From Acidobacteriota bacterium (lineage in GTDB: Bacteria; Acidobacteriota; Terriglobia; Terriglobales; Acidobacteriaceae), in the NCBI GenBank assembly GCA_021806005.1, contig JAJZDM010000001.1, forward strand, positions 1 to 64,000: DNA of 64,000 nt. Direction: 5' to 3'. How positions within the stretch are numbered: the stretch's first letter is position 1; each line of letters begins with the position of its first letter. The position numbers and the translations under genes were made by a program. The notes below the pieces were generated by a model. That model was not told the origin of the DNA. It worked only from the letters and a program-made list of their open reading frames with translations, and made no database searches. Positions 1-7,947 of the stretch are shown piece after piece.

Positions 1-2156
1 TCTTCCAGGACGTTCAGGACGCGGCCCGGGGCGAGTTGAAAGTCCGCCAGGTTGAAGGCAACAGGACGAAGCATGCTTCCGCCGGGAGAGTGGCCTCTGC
101 CGTCGTCCCCGTGGCATCCGGCACAGTTGTGCAGAAAGACCGATCTTCCGGATGCGATCTGGCTGTTGTCCGGGGAGGATGCGGGAAGTTGGAGGATCAA
201 CCTGGGAGGTAAGACCTTTGGGACTCGCCCGGACTGAACAGCAGCGCGGCCCAGCGTGTTGAGGTAGGCGACCAGATCGAGTGCGTCCTGCGAGGGGCGG
301 TCCGGGCTACCGAGAAACAGCCAGGCGTAGTTGGGCATCACCGAATCGGGCACGACGTAGCGCGGATCAAAGAGATGCACCAACTGCCAGTCGGAGGTGC
401 GCCTGCCGGATTCGCGGGCGAGATCCGGTCCGATGCGGCGGGTGCCCCACATCTGCGGATATTGATCTCCGGTTTCCCAGGCCTGGGTGGGAGGGCCAAA
501 GCGCCACTCATCGGCGGGCGTAAACCGGACTTGCTCGGTGTGGCAATACGCGCAGCCGTTCTGGGCATAGATATGCTGTCCGCGCTGTTCCTGGGGGGTA
601 AGGACGAGATGAACCCCGGGGGGTGTCGTCGCCTGAATCTCGGCGTGCAGGCGGATCGCCGGAAAGACACCGAGCACCAAAAAAGAGGCGAAGAAGAAGA
701 GGACGCCAGCGCCGAAGGTAGCGCCATAGGCGGTACCGATCCACAGATCGGCTCGCTGCTCGCTGGGAGCGCGGCGATCGGAGCTGGCACTGCGGATGGG
801 GACTTCCGCAGTGCTGTTCCGGGGGCCGATAAAGAAGCTGAGTCCGAAGACGACAAAGCCTGCCAGCAGAATGCAGCCGTCGATGGTGCGAAATACCCAG
901 TAAGGACGGGAGGCGCGGACCGACTCCATCCAGGGGAGGTGCTGCTGCCAGAGGCTTGCCTGCACCAGTCCAGCACCAGTCAGATCCAGCACCATGAGGC
1001 CGAGCCCGAGGATGAGGAGCCAGTAGGACCAGGCGAGCGCACGCGGGCTGAAGCGCACGCCGGGCATCTTCCTCCACAGGTGGGAGAGTCCACCCATGGC
1101 TGCGAAGGATGCGAATCCGATCATGGCGAGATGCGAATGGCCGATGACCCAATCGGTAAAGTGGGTGAAGCTGTTGAAGCTCATCACCGCCTGTACCGAT
1201 CCCTGGATACTTACGACCAGATAGAGGACGGCGCTGGTCCAGATGAAGCGAAGCGGTATATCGCGGGCGACCGCACCCTCCTTGTCCAAGGCGACGGAGA
1301 GGAGCAGATTGGTCACGACGATGATGACGTCGATTCCCTGGTAGATTGAGGCTACCTCAGAGGCGTGCTGCGCGCTCATCGGCAGCGACGAGTAGACGTA
1401 ATGGTGCATGCCGTTGAGGGGATAGACAAGAAACAGAAGCCAGAAGCCGACCATCGAGTAGAAGTGGCTGTAAATGGGCTTCCTGGTTACGGCCGGAATG
1501 ACGAAGTAGAGGACTGCTGTGGCGAGGGGAGTGACGAAGACACCGACCGCGTCGTGAATCCATAATCCGCTGAAGGCGGCTCCCATCGCTCCCGGCAAGA
1601 GGTGGGGTAGAAGGTTCCCTACCGGGTAAGCAAGTGCGGTGAAGGTGATGCCGCCGAGGATATACCAGCCGGCAACGTACAACTCCGAGAGGCCGCACTT
1701 GAGAAACGGCAGTCCAAACTGGACGATGAGCAAAAGGAGAGAGAGTTCAATGATCGCGGCGATGCCCAGCGGAAACTCGGCCCACTCCAGCGGCTGGCTT
1801 ACGCCGGCGAGCATCAAGGTCCAACCAGAGAGGATTGCAGCCACGTTGTAGATCCAGAACATGGCCCATCCCAGGCGTTCACTGGTAATGCTCTTCCTGG
1901 TCAGGAAGGGAACCGCGTAGTACAGGAACGCGATAAAGGCGTTCCCGAGCCAGGCATAGAGGATTCCCTGGGTGTGGTCGTAGCGCAGCCTGCCCCAGGT
2001 ATCCCATCCATGTCCGCTTAAAAAAGCGGGTGCATGAAACTTGATGGAGATGATCAGTCCGAAGAGAGCGGAGAGAACCAGCCCGATGAACGAGGCGTAG
2101 GTATGGGCGCGGACCAACTTATAGGCGATGGAAGGCGAACTTTGTGTTGTTTTCAT
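1..2156 (-). CDS. ccoNO: cbb3-type cytochrome c oxidase, fused CcoN-CcoO plus second c-heme domain (partial)
   Basis: Terminal heme-copper oxidase of the inner membrane that reduces oxygen with electrons from cytochrome c. The frame is open for 718 codons from ATG at 2156 to the left edge, so the C-terminus is missing. Residues 1 to about 470 are a polytopic CcoN-like subunit I with His-rich motifs such as NGMHHY, THFTDW and GHSHLAMIG. A further membrane segment leads into a CcoO-like c-type domain with CAYCH at residues 535-539. A second heme motif, CAGCH, lies at 678-682, followed by GDDGRGHSPGG as in CcoP-type or other c-type domains. Normally these are separate subunits; N-O fusions are known in some lineages. 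The start overlaps the stop of the small gene before it (TGATG), so translation is probably coupled. What lies beyond the edge cannot be seen. Confidence 0.9.
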   Translation of the reverse strand, partial: MKTTQSSPSIAYKLVRAHTYASFIGLVLSALFGLIISIKFHAPAFLSGHGWDTWGRLRYDHTQGILYAWLGNAFIAFLYYAVPFLTRKSITSERLGWAMFWIYNVAAILSGWTLMLAGVSQPLEWAEFPLGIAAIIELSLLLLIVQFGLPFLKCGLSELYVAGWYILGGITFTALAYPVGNLLPHLLPGAMGAAFSGLWIHDAVGVFVTPLATAVLYFVIPAVTRKPIYSHFYSMVGFWLLFLVYPLNGMHHYVYSSLPMSAQHASEVASIYQGIDVIIVVTNLLLSVALDKEGAVARDIPLRFIWTSAVLYLVVSIQGSVQAVMSFNSFTHFTDWVIGHSHLAMIGFASFAAMGGLSHLWRKMPGVRFSPRALAWSYWLLILGLGLMVLDLTGAGLVQASLWQQHLPWMESVRASRPYWVFRTIDGCILLAGFVVFGLSFFIGPRNSTAEVPIRSASSDRRAPSEQRADLWIGTAYGATFGAGVLFFFASFLVLGVFPAIRLHAEIQATTPPGVHLVLTPQEQRGQHIYAQNGCAYCHTEQVRFTPADEWRFGPPTQAWETGDQYPQMWGTRRIGPDLARESGRRTSDWQLVHLFDPRYVVPDSVMPNYAWLFLGSPDRPSQDALDLVAYLNTLGRAAVQSGRVPKVLPPRLILQLPASSPDNSQIASGRSVFLHNCAGCHGDDGRGHSPGGSMLRPVAFNLADFQLAPGRVLNVLE

Positions 2157-2359
2157 CAGGCCAGGGGCCTCGCAGCAGGGAGAGAGTGCGGTGCCGGGAT
2201 GGGCAGGACGGGTGAGGAAGAGACAGCCGGATCGACAAAGCGCAGAACAAGCCAGGAGACCGCCAGAGCGAAGAGGAGTAACAGAACCACGAAGACGCGC
2301 TGCCGAAATGCCAGTGGGGGATTGGGTGCAGCGTTCCCTGTGTCCGTACGTCTGCTCAT
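2156..2359 (-). CDS. small single-pass membrane protein upstream of the cbb3 oxidase
   Basis: A 67-residue protein with a basic N-terminus, one hydrophobic segment (about residues 19-38, RVFVVLLLLFALAVSW) and a Pro/Ala-rich tail. No family is recognised. Its stop codon overlaps the ATG of the oxidase fusion by one base, so it is the first gene of that operon and may be a small oxidase subunit or assembly factor, a role that CcoQ or CcoS plays elsewhere, although it does not clearly resemble either. An in-frame ATG at 2386 would add nine residues; 2359 was chosen because its peptide has the more typical MSRR start. Confidence 0.6.
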   Translation of the reverse strand: MSRRTDTGNAAPNPPLAFRQRVFVVLLLLFALAVSWLVLRFVDPAVSSSPVLPIPAPHSLPAARPLA

Positions 2360-2597
2360 AACGGGCCCTCCGATTCTCCGAACCATTCTCTTCCAACTTC
2401 CATGGAGAGAGGATCTCGAATCCGTACGAAGGCGTCCAATTCCAAATTCTTATTGGAAATCATTGATTCTTGTTGGAGCCGTCTGCACGGAGGTCGAGGC
2501 AGGAGAAGATGCAGGGGCAGCGGCGGTGGCAATTGGGTCGCTTCGCCTGCGGGTGCGGCCGGATCTTCCATGGCCAGGCTGAGGCCCGGCCCTTATA

Positions 2598-2706
2598 GCA
2601 TTTTCAGTGTGGATGGATATCCAGAAGAGGGGCTGGCAGCGGCGTCTTCATTGGGGGAAGACGCCCATGGAGGTCGAGGCGTCCCTCTACCCCTGCACTG
2701 AAAATG
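2598..2706. other. nested inverted-repeat element in the 510-nt gap between the oxidase operon and tRNA-Arg
   Basis: The arms CATTTTCAGTG (2599-2609) and CACTGAAAATG (2696-2706) are perfect 11-bp inverted repeats. Between them lie a perfect 9-bp hairpin GGCGTCTTC/GAAGACGCC (2641-2649 with 2657-2665), a short AGAGGG/CCCTCT pairing and the palindrome TGGATATCCA. The rest of 2360-2868 shows no convincing gene; its short frames overlap in several phases. The element could be a structured leader of the oxidase transcript (minus strand), a small RNA or a repeat. No copy was noticed elsewhere in the window. Confidence 0.5.
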
Positions 2707-2868
2707 TTGTTAAGGTTGGTGGCCGTGAACAGATGGTTCAGGCGACTGGCGCTAGAGGGAAGAGAGGATCTGGGGAGCACCCGTACCCGGAGCGCGGCCC
2801 TGGCCGACGTTTGAGCGTCGCTTGTGGGTCAATTAATGGTCTTTGGGAATCGATGGGGGTATCGAAAA

Positions 2869-2945
2869 TGGTGCGCCCGGAAGGATTCGAACCTCCGACC
2901 TACTGGTTCGTAGCCAGGCGCTCTATCCAGCTGAGCTACGGGCGC
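2869..2945 (-). tRNA. tRNA-Arg (anticodon ACG)
   Basis: The reverse strand folds as a standard cloverleaf of 77 nt. The acceptor stem is GCGCCCG/CGGGCGC, the D-arm contains AGCTCAGCTGGATAGAGC, the anticodon loop is CTACGAA with anticodon ACG, and the T-arm contains GGTTCGAATCC. Discriminator A is followed by an encoded CCA (2871-2869). The ACG anticodon (wobble A edited to inosine) reads CGU/CGC/CGA arginine codons. Confidence 0.96.
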
Positions 2946-3014
2946 ACATTGCCTTGAAGCAACTAGGTAAGAATAACCGAAGGCGGCCTTGCAGGCAACC
3001 TGTGGCTCGGCATC

Positions 3015-3278
3015 TCAGCTTGCTGCGGGAGCGGCGACCTCAGGCTGAGGCGGAATCAGCGAGACGCGCTCCAGAACGTCGATGCCGGCACGGCGCAGCA
3101 GTTGGTGAATGATGGGCTCGGTGAGCCGGGTTGCGTCGTACTCGACGCGGATCGTCTTCTCGGTCTCCTGAAGTTCCAGGAGACGAACACCGTAGACTTT
3201 GCGAATCTGCCCCAGGGCCTTCATCGCCATCTCACCCGGGATCTCGCCATACAGGTACATCACATCAAGCTGTGTCAT
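3015..3278 (-). CDS. small conserved protein, possible HMA-like ferredoxin fold
   Basis: An 87-residue soluble protein with no signal peptide. Alternating beta/alpha composition (QLDVMYLYG, MKALGQIRKVYGV, IRVEYDATRLTEP, IIHQLLRRAGI) resembles the beta-alpha-beta fold of heavy-metal-associated domains, but the CxxC metal site is absent, so metal binding is not supported. It lies between tRNA-Arg and a TlpA-like thioredoxin on the same strand. The function is unknown. Confidence 0.65.
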   Translation of the reverse strand: MTQLDVMYLYGEIPGEMAMKALGQIRKVYGVRLLELQETEKTIRVEYDATRLTEPIIHQLLRRAGIDVLERVSLIPPQPEVAAPAAS

Positions 3279-3345
3279 AATCTTCGATCTTATCAGTGGG
3301 GTTTCAGGGTGCCTGTGGTCCGGGTCACGCGAGGGTGGGGAGGAA

Positions 3346-3846
3346 TCAGGCGCCGAGTTTCTTCAGGTATCTTTCAAAGGCGGAGCTGGTGAAGTCCTGC
3401 GCTCCAATCAGCTTTCTGCGGATGATGCCCTGCTGATCGATGACGTAGGTCTCGGGAAACTTGAAGCTGCCGTAGAGTTTGTTGGAGGTCTGATTCTGGT
3501 CCAGAACGGTGAGCAGCGTGATGTGCTGCTGGGTGAGGAACTGCTGATATTGGGAGAAGTCCTCACCGCTCGCGATAGCGATCACCTGGACCTGCGGCAT
3601 CTGCTGCTGCAGGGCCTGCAGGGCAGGCATCTCCTCGAGACAGGGAGGGCACCAACTGGCCCAGAAGTTCAGGATGACCACCTTGCCGCGGTAGTCGGCG
3701 AGATTGACCGTGTGCTGGCCGTCGCTGACGGAGAAGACGGGTGCGACCCGCCCGATCTGGTCAGAGAGTGTGCCCCGGTTGCAGCCGGTGGCCAGAGCGC
3801 AGGAGAGCAGGGCCAAAGCGGAAGTGCGCAGACCCCACCGGATCAT
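3346..3846 (-). CDS. TlpA-family thioredoxin-like lipoprotein
   Basis: A 166-residue thiol-disulfide oxidoreductase exported to the cell envelope. The N-terminus has a hydrophobic stretch ending in the lipobox ATGC (Cys at about residue 22), predicting lipidation. A redoxin/AhpC-TSA fold follows, with the active-site motif WASWCPPC near residues 64-71, then YVIDQQGIIRRK in the C-terminal half. TlpA/ResA proteins keep cysteines reduced, for example during cytochrome c maturation, which suits the nearby multi-heme oxidase; that partnership is an inference. Confidence 0.85.
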   Translation of the reverse strand: MIRWGLRTSALALLSCALATGCNRGTLSDQIGRVAPVFSVSDGQHTVNLADYRGKVVILNFWASWCPPCLEEMPALQALQQQMPQVQVIAIASGEDFSQYQQFLTQQHITLLTVLDQNQTSNKLYGSFKFPETYVIDQQGIIRRKLIGAQDFTSSAFERYLKKLGA

Positions 3847-3905
3847 CGGCTATCCTCGCATGCTGCGACACGGAGATCCATAGCCCTATATTACGATACG
3901 GAACA

Positions 3906-5003
3906 GTGAATGGCAGGGAGATCGAGAGCGGCGAGGCGCAGGGCGTGGACGGAGCAGAAGGGCCGGGTTGCACGCTGTCGGTGATTGTTCCGGCACGGAA
4001 CGAGGAGCGGAATCTACCGGAGTGTCTGCGGACCCTGCTGGTGCAGGACGATGAGGGTTTCCGGCTGGGGCGGGAGTGGGAGTTGATTGTGGTGGACGAC
4101 GGCTCCAGCGACCGCACGCGGGAGCTAGCCCTGAAGGCGGGCGCCGGGCGTGGGAGGGTGCGGGTGATGGAGGCTCCTGCGGTGGATGCGAGTGCTGGAA
4201 CCGGCAAGATGACTGGAAAGAACAACGCCTGCTGGGCTGGGGCGCAACAGGCCAAGGGAGCCTGGCTGCTGTTTACCGATGCCGACACGCTGCACGAGGC
4301 GGGGGACCTGGTGCGCGCTGTGGAGGAGATTCAGCGGCAGCAGGTGGGGTTGTTGTCCTATTCTCCGCGGCAGATTGTGAGCGGGTTCTGGCAGCAGGCG
4401 CTGATGCCGCTGATCTTCTCCGAACTGGCAAGCGTTTATCCACCCAGACAGGTGAATGATGCCGCCAGCAGCCTGGCCGCAGCCAACGGACAGTTTCTGA
4501 TGGTGGAGCGGGAGAGCTACTTCTCCGTAGGCGGACATTGGGCCGTGGGTGGGTCTGTGCTGGAGGATGTGGAGCTGGCGAGCCGGGTGAAGCGGGCAGG
4601 GAAAGGGCTTTGGTTCCGCTATGCTCCGGATGCGTTAAGTACGCGTATGTACTCTGGTTTCAGCGATATGCTGGAGGGGTGGACGAAGAATCTGGCGCTG
4701 CTGTTCCGGAATGCCCCGGTGCTGGCGGCATGGCGGCTGCTGGATCTGATCTTGCTGTTGCTGCCGTTTCTGTTGATTCCATTGTATTTTTTGGTCTGGT
4801 GGCAGAAGCTGGCCATCCTCCTGATCTGGGCGCGGACCCTGGTGCGGTACTACCGGCGGGTGGCGCGATCGAACTTTGGAGTGGCGGATTGCGCACTCTC
4901 GGCCTTTGCCCTGCCGTTGTTTGTCTGGTTGCTGGTATGGAGTTGGGCGCGGCACCATCTGATGCATCGGGTGAGATGGAAGGGCCGGGAGTACCGGATC
5001 TGA
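3906..5003 (+). CDS. GT2-family membrane glycosyltransferase
   Basis: A 365-residue family-2 glycosyltransferase that would transfer an activated sugar, probably at the cytoplasmic face of the membrane. Visible motifs are VIVPARNEERN (start of the GT-A fold), VVDDGSSDRT (nucleotide-sugar binding), FTDADTLHE (DXD-like metal site) and EDVELASRVKRAG (the ED dyad of processive and non-processive GT2 enzymes). The C-terminal quarter contains two or three membrane segments (LLDLILLLLPFLLIPLYFLV; LPLFVWLLVW). The frame is open further upstream; GTG 3906 was chosen because it lies outside the divergent thioredoxin gene, although no good ribosome binding site is visible. Similar proteins act on carotenoids, hopanoids or cell-wall lipids; the substrate is unknown. 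Confidence 0.8.
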   Translation: MNGREIESGEAQGVDGAEGPGCTLSVIVPARNEERNLPECLRTLLVQDDEGFRLGREWELIVVDDGSSDRTRELALKAGAGRGRVRVMEAPAVDASAGTGKMTGKNNACWAGAQQAKGAWLLFTDADTLHEAGDLVRAVEEIQRQQVGLLSYSPRQIVSGFWQQALMPLIFSELASVYPPRQVNDAASSLAAANGQFLMVERESYFSVGGHWAVGGSVLEDVELASRVKRAGKGLWFRYAPDALSTRMYSGFSDMLEGWTKNLALLFRNAPVLAAWRLLDLILLLLPFLLIPLYFLVWWQKLAILLIWARTLVRYYRRVARSNFGVADCALSAFALPLFVWLLVWSWARHHLMHRVRWKGREYRI

Positions 5004-5166
5004 GCCGGATCGTAAAATTCCAGAAAGGGATGAGCGCAACGAGGCTGGTCGGAGAGCATCCAACCCAGAGCGGAGCCAAAGATCCCGTGGCATGCCGAAC
5101 TGACGGTGCAACTGCAAACTCACGAGTCCCCGTGCAGATTCAAATTGATCTGATTCGAGCGAGATT

Positions 5167-5580
5167 ATGATCCTGCTTACGCGAAAAGCCGAGTTTTCAT
5201 CCGCCCACTTCTATTGGAACCCCGAATGGAGCGAGGAGGAAAACGTGCGTGTGTTTGGCAAGTGCGCCAACCGGCAGGGGCACGGGCACAACTACACGCT
5301 GGAGGTTACCGTGGCCGGGGAGATCGACCCGGTGAGCGGGTTTGTGGTGGACCTGAAACGCTTGAAGGAGATCATGGAGCGCGAGGTGGTTTCAGTGTAT
5401 GACCATCGGCACCTGAACTTCGAGGTTCCGGAGTTTGCGGAGATGATTCCAACCACCGAGAATCTTGCACTGGCGATCTGGCGACGGCTGGAGAGAAAGA
5501 TGGAGAACGGGAGGCTGCATCGGGTGAGGGTCTACGAGATGCCAGACCTTTTTGTGGATTTTTATGGGGAGGGCGCATGA
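5167..5580 (+). CDS. 6-pyruvoyltetrahydropterin synthase-like protein, copy 1
   Basis: A 137-residue COG0720 enzyme acting on 7,8-dihydroneopterin triphosphate. SSAHF near the N-terminus supplies a zinc-binding His and GHGHNY the other two. The catalytic Cys sits in KCANRQGHGHNY, a C-x5-HGH spacing. That spacing is the mark of PTPS-II enzymes that make 6-pyruvoyltetrahydropterin (the tetrahydrobiopterin route), whereas QueD of the queuosine route has C-x3-HGH. YDHRHLN and PTTENLA complete the family signature. The stop overlaps the start of the second copy (ATGA), and folE follows, so the three form a pterin operon. Confidence 0.87.
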   Translation: MILLTRKAEFSSAHFYWNPEWSEEENVRVFGKCANRQGHGHNYTLEVTVAGEIDPVSGFVVDLKRLKEIMEREVVSVYDHRHLNFEVPEFAEMIPTTENLALAIWRRLERKMENGRLHRVRVYEMPDLFVDFYGEGA

Positions 5581-6035
5581 GCCGGGTGATCGCACACCTG
5601 TCCAGGAGGTATCGCTTCAGCGCGTCCCACCGGTTGCATGTGGATGCCCTGAGCGAGGAGCAGAACCGCGCGATCTTTGGCAAATGCAACAACCCGTTCG
5701 GGCATGGGCACGACTATGTGGTGGAGGTGACGCTCTCCGGGCCGGTGGACCCGGCGACCGGAATGGTGGCCAACCTTGCGGATCTGGACCGGTTTACCCG
5801 GCAGGAGGTGCTGGAGCGGTTCGATCACACGAATCTGAATACCCTGGAGGCGTTCCGGGATCGGGTGACGACCACGGAGAATCTATGTCTGGAGATCTGG
5901 AGCATCTTCTCCCTGTTCGCCGAGAGCGTTGACCATCCGCAGTTGAAGCTGGAACGGATTCACGTGGAAGAGACTGGAAACAACTCCTTTGATTACTTCG
6001 GGGAGGGTGTCTCGGTGCCGGGCCGCCAGAGGTAA
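5577..6035 (+). CDS. 6-pyruvoyltetrahydropterin synthase-like protein, copy 2
   Basis: A 152-residue paralogue of the preceding protein, overlapping it by four bases. It keeps the zinc ligands (SASHRLH, GHGHDY), the catalytic Cys in KCNNPFGHGHDY (again C-x5-HGH), FDHTNLN and TTENLC. The KCNNPFGHGH string is close to the motif of animal PTPS. Two diverged copies side by side could form a heteromer or use different substrates; the sequence does not settle which. GTP cyclohydrolase I, 90 bases downstream, would supply the shared substrate. Confidence 0.87.
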   Translation: MSRVIAHLSRRYRFSASHRLHVDALSEEQNRAIFGKCNNPFGHGHDYVVEVTLSGPVDPATGMVANLADLDRFTRQEVLERFDHTNLNTLEAFRDRVTTTENLCLEIWSIFSLFAESVDHPQLKLERIHVEETGNNSFDYFGEGVSVPGRQR

Positions 6036-6124
6036 GGCTGGGTGAACGGGATGCGGGACAAAAGAATCTGCAGCGCGGAGCCCAGGGCGGGCATCTGTAG
6101 ACGAGATCGAGAGGGGCGCAGGTA

Positions 6125-6790
6125 ATGTCTACCAAGTTGGAAGCGAAGCTTGAAGAGCCGTTGGAGACTATGGATACGCTCAAAGGCAACGGGATGCGAG
6201 ATGGCGGAGAAGGCCGGAGACGGATGTTGAAGGATGCCAGTGTGCCGGAGCTTCACGCGGAGCTTCTGCGGCGGATGGGCGAGGATCCGGAGCGGGACGG
6301 GCTGAGAGATACTCCCCGACGCATGGAAGAGGCGATGGCGTTTCTTACCCGGGGTTATCTGCAGACCATCGACGAAGTTCTGCACGACGCGTTGTTCGAT
6401 GTGGACTACGACGAGATGGTGATGGTGCGGGATATTGAGTTCTACTCGCTGTGCGAGCATCATCTGCTGCCTTTCTTTGGCAAGGCGCATATCGCTTATA
6501 TCCCCCGCGGCAAGGTGGTGGGGCTGAGCAAGCTGCCGCGCATGGTAGACGTATTTGCGCGACGGTTGCAGGTGCAGGAGCGGCTGACCCAGCAGATTGC
6601 CGAGGCCGTGGAGGATGCCATCCATCCGCAGGGCGTTGGCGTGGTGGTGGAGGCGCAGCACCTGTGCATGATGATGCGCGGTGTGGAGAAGCAGAGCTCT
6701 CTGACGGTGACCAGTTCGATGCGCGGGGTCTTCAAGACCCAGCAGCAGACCCGGAGTGAGTTCCTCGCCCTGGTGCATACACAGAAGTAG
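6125..6790 (+). CDS. folE: GTP cyclohydrolase I
   Basis: Converts GTP to 7,8-dihydroneopterin triphosphate, the entry step to folate, biopterin and queuosine. The protein is 221 residues, with about 35 poorly conserved N-terminal residues before the core. Zinc ligands are visible in [15 protein letters not shown] and HLCMMMRGV, and the family motifs [14 protein letters not shown] and [12 protein letters not shown] are intact. Its place after two PTPS genes says that at least part of its product goes to tetrahydropterin. A later in-frame ATG at 6170 is possible; ATG 6125 follows the purine-rich stretch AGGGGCGCAGG. Confidence 0.95.
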   Translation: MSTKLEAKLEEPLETMDTLKGNGMRDGGEGRRRMLKDASVPELHAELLRRMGEDPERDGLRDTPRRMEEAMAFLTRGYLQTIDEVLHDALFDVDYDEMVMVRDIEFYSLCEHHLLPFFGKAHIAYIPRGKVVGLSKLPRMVDVFARRLQVQERLTQQIAEAVEDAIHPQGVGVVVEAQHLCMMMRGVEKQSSLTVTSSMRGVFKTQQQTRSEFLALVHTQK

Positions 6791-6936
6791 GCAGACGGCC
6801 CGCTTGAAGCGGGGTTGCGGAGCAGCGTCTTGAAGGTTGCTGCGAGGTGATCCGGTGCGCCCCGTCAGGTTGTGTCTTTGAGATCCTCTGCACTGGCAGA
6901 GGATACAACGCCAAAGTGAGCGACAATAGCATCTGC

Positions 6937-7809
6937 ATGAATGGACTTTTGATTCTGGATAAACCTGCGGGCATGACCTCGCATGACGTTGTGGCGATTG
7001 TGCGCCGGGCTACGGGGGAACGTTCCGTGGGTCACCTGGGGACGCTGGATCCGATGGCGACGGGGGTGCTGCCGCTACTGCTGGGCAAGTACACGCGGCT
7101 GGCTCAGTTCTTTGGACAGGCGGAGAAGTCTTATGCCGGGTCGATCCGGTTTGGATGGGCGACGGATACCTTTGACGCCGAAGGTGAGTCGGCGGGGCCG
7201 GCACGTCCGCTGACTCTGTCGCTGGAGCAACTGCAGGCGCTGGCCTCCCGCTTCCACGGTGAGATGGAGCAGACACCCCCGGTGTTCTCTGCCAAGAAGA
7301 TCAAAGGAGTTCCGGCGCACCGGCTGGCGCGTGCCGGCAAGGATGTTCCGGTGAGGGCGGTAAAGATTGCCATTCAGGAGTTTGAACTGCTGGCGCTGGA
7401 GGGTGAGACGGCGACCTTCCGGATGCGGATCTCGGCAGGCGGCTATGTTCGTTCCGTGGCTCAGGCACTGGGCGAGTTAGCCGGGTGCGGAGCGCATCTG
7501 GCGTCGCTGCGGAGGACGCAGGCGGGGTTGTTCTCACTGGAGCAGGCGATCACGCTGGACGAGCTGAAGCAGATGATACCGGCAGAGATCGAGGCGCGAC
7601 TGCCGCACCCGCGGTCGCTGCTGCCGGAGATGCCGTCAGTGACGGTGGATGAGCAGACGGCGGGTCGGGTTCGCAACGGGATGCAGGTGAATCTGCCGGA
7701 GTTCTCCGATGCGCCGTGGCTGAAGATCTTTACCGCGCCCCGGGAGTTGCTGGCCATTGGGAAGAGAGTTGCCGGGACACTGGCGCAGCCGACGGTGGTG
7801 CTGGGGTAG
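6937..7809 (+). CDS. truB: tRNA pseudouridine(55) synthase
   Basis: Makes the universally conserved pseudouridine 55 in the T-loop of tRNAs. The protein is 290 residues. MNGLLILDKPAGMTS is the classic N-terminus, which decides the start at ATG 6937 although the frame is open upstream. The catalytic Asp is in GHLGTLDPMATGVLP, and KSYAGSIRFGWATDT and GGYVRSVAQALG are further TruB motifs. A short C-terminal region (ending around TAGRVRNGMQVNL) corresponds to the RNA-binding extension. It is 146 bases downstream of folE with no link in function. Confidence 0.95.
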   Translation: MNGLLILDKPAGMTSHDVVAIVRRATGERSVGHLGTLDPMATGVLPLLLGKYTRLAQFFGQAEKSYAGSIRFGWATDTFDAEGESAGPARPLTLSLEQLQALASRFHGEMEQTPPVFSAKKIKGVPAHRLARAGKDVPVRAVKIAIQEFELLALEGETATFRMRISAGGYVRSVAQALGELAGCGAHLASLRRTQAGLFSLEQAITLDELKQMIPAEIEARLPHPRSLLPEMPSVTVDEQTAGRVRNGMQVNLPEFSDAPWLKIFTAPRELLAIGKRVAGTLAQPTVVLG

Positions 7810-7947
7810 GGTGATCGACCGCGGGGAGCGGCGGGCGCTTCGAGGCGCGCCAAGGCTTGGAAGGAGCGGGTACCGCTTCCGTCGCGGGCGCAGGAGAACT
7901 TCGGCGGTGAGATCGTCCTTGTTGGAGCGAACTTCTGGGGCTGGGTG

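Noticed and set aside
375-1349. 324-codon open frame on the plus strand
   Set aside because: Antisense to the cbb3 oxidase fusion, whose frame runs off the edge but has all the heme and His motifs.
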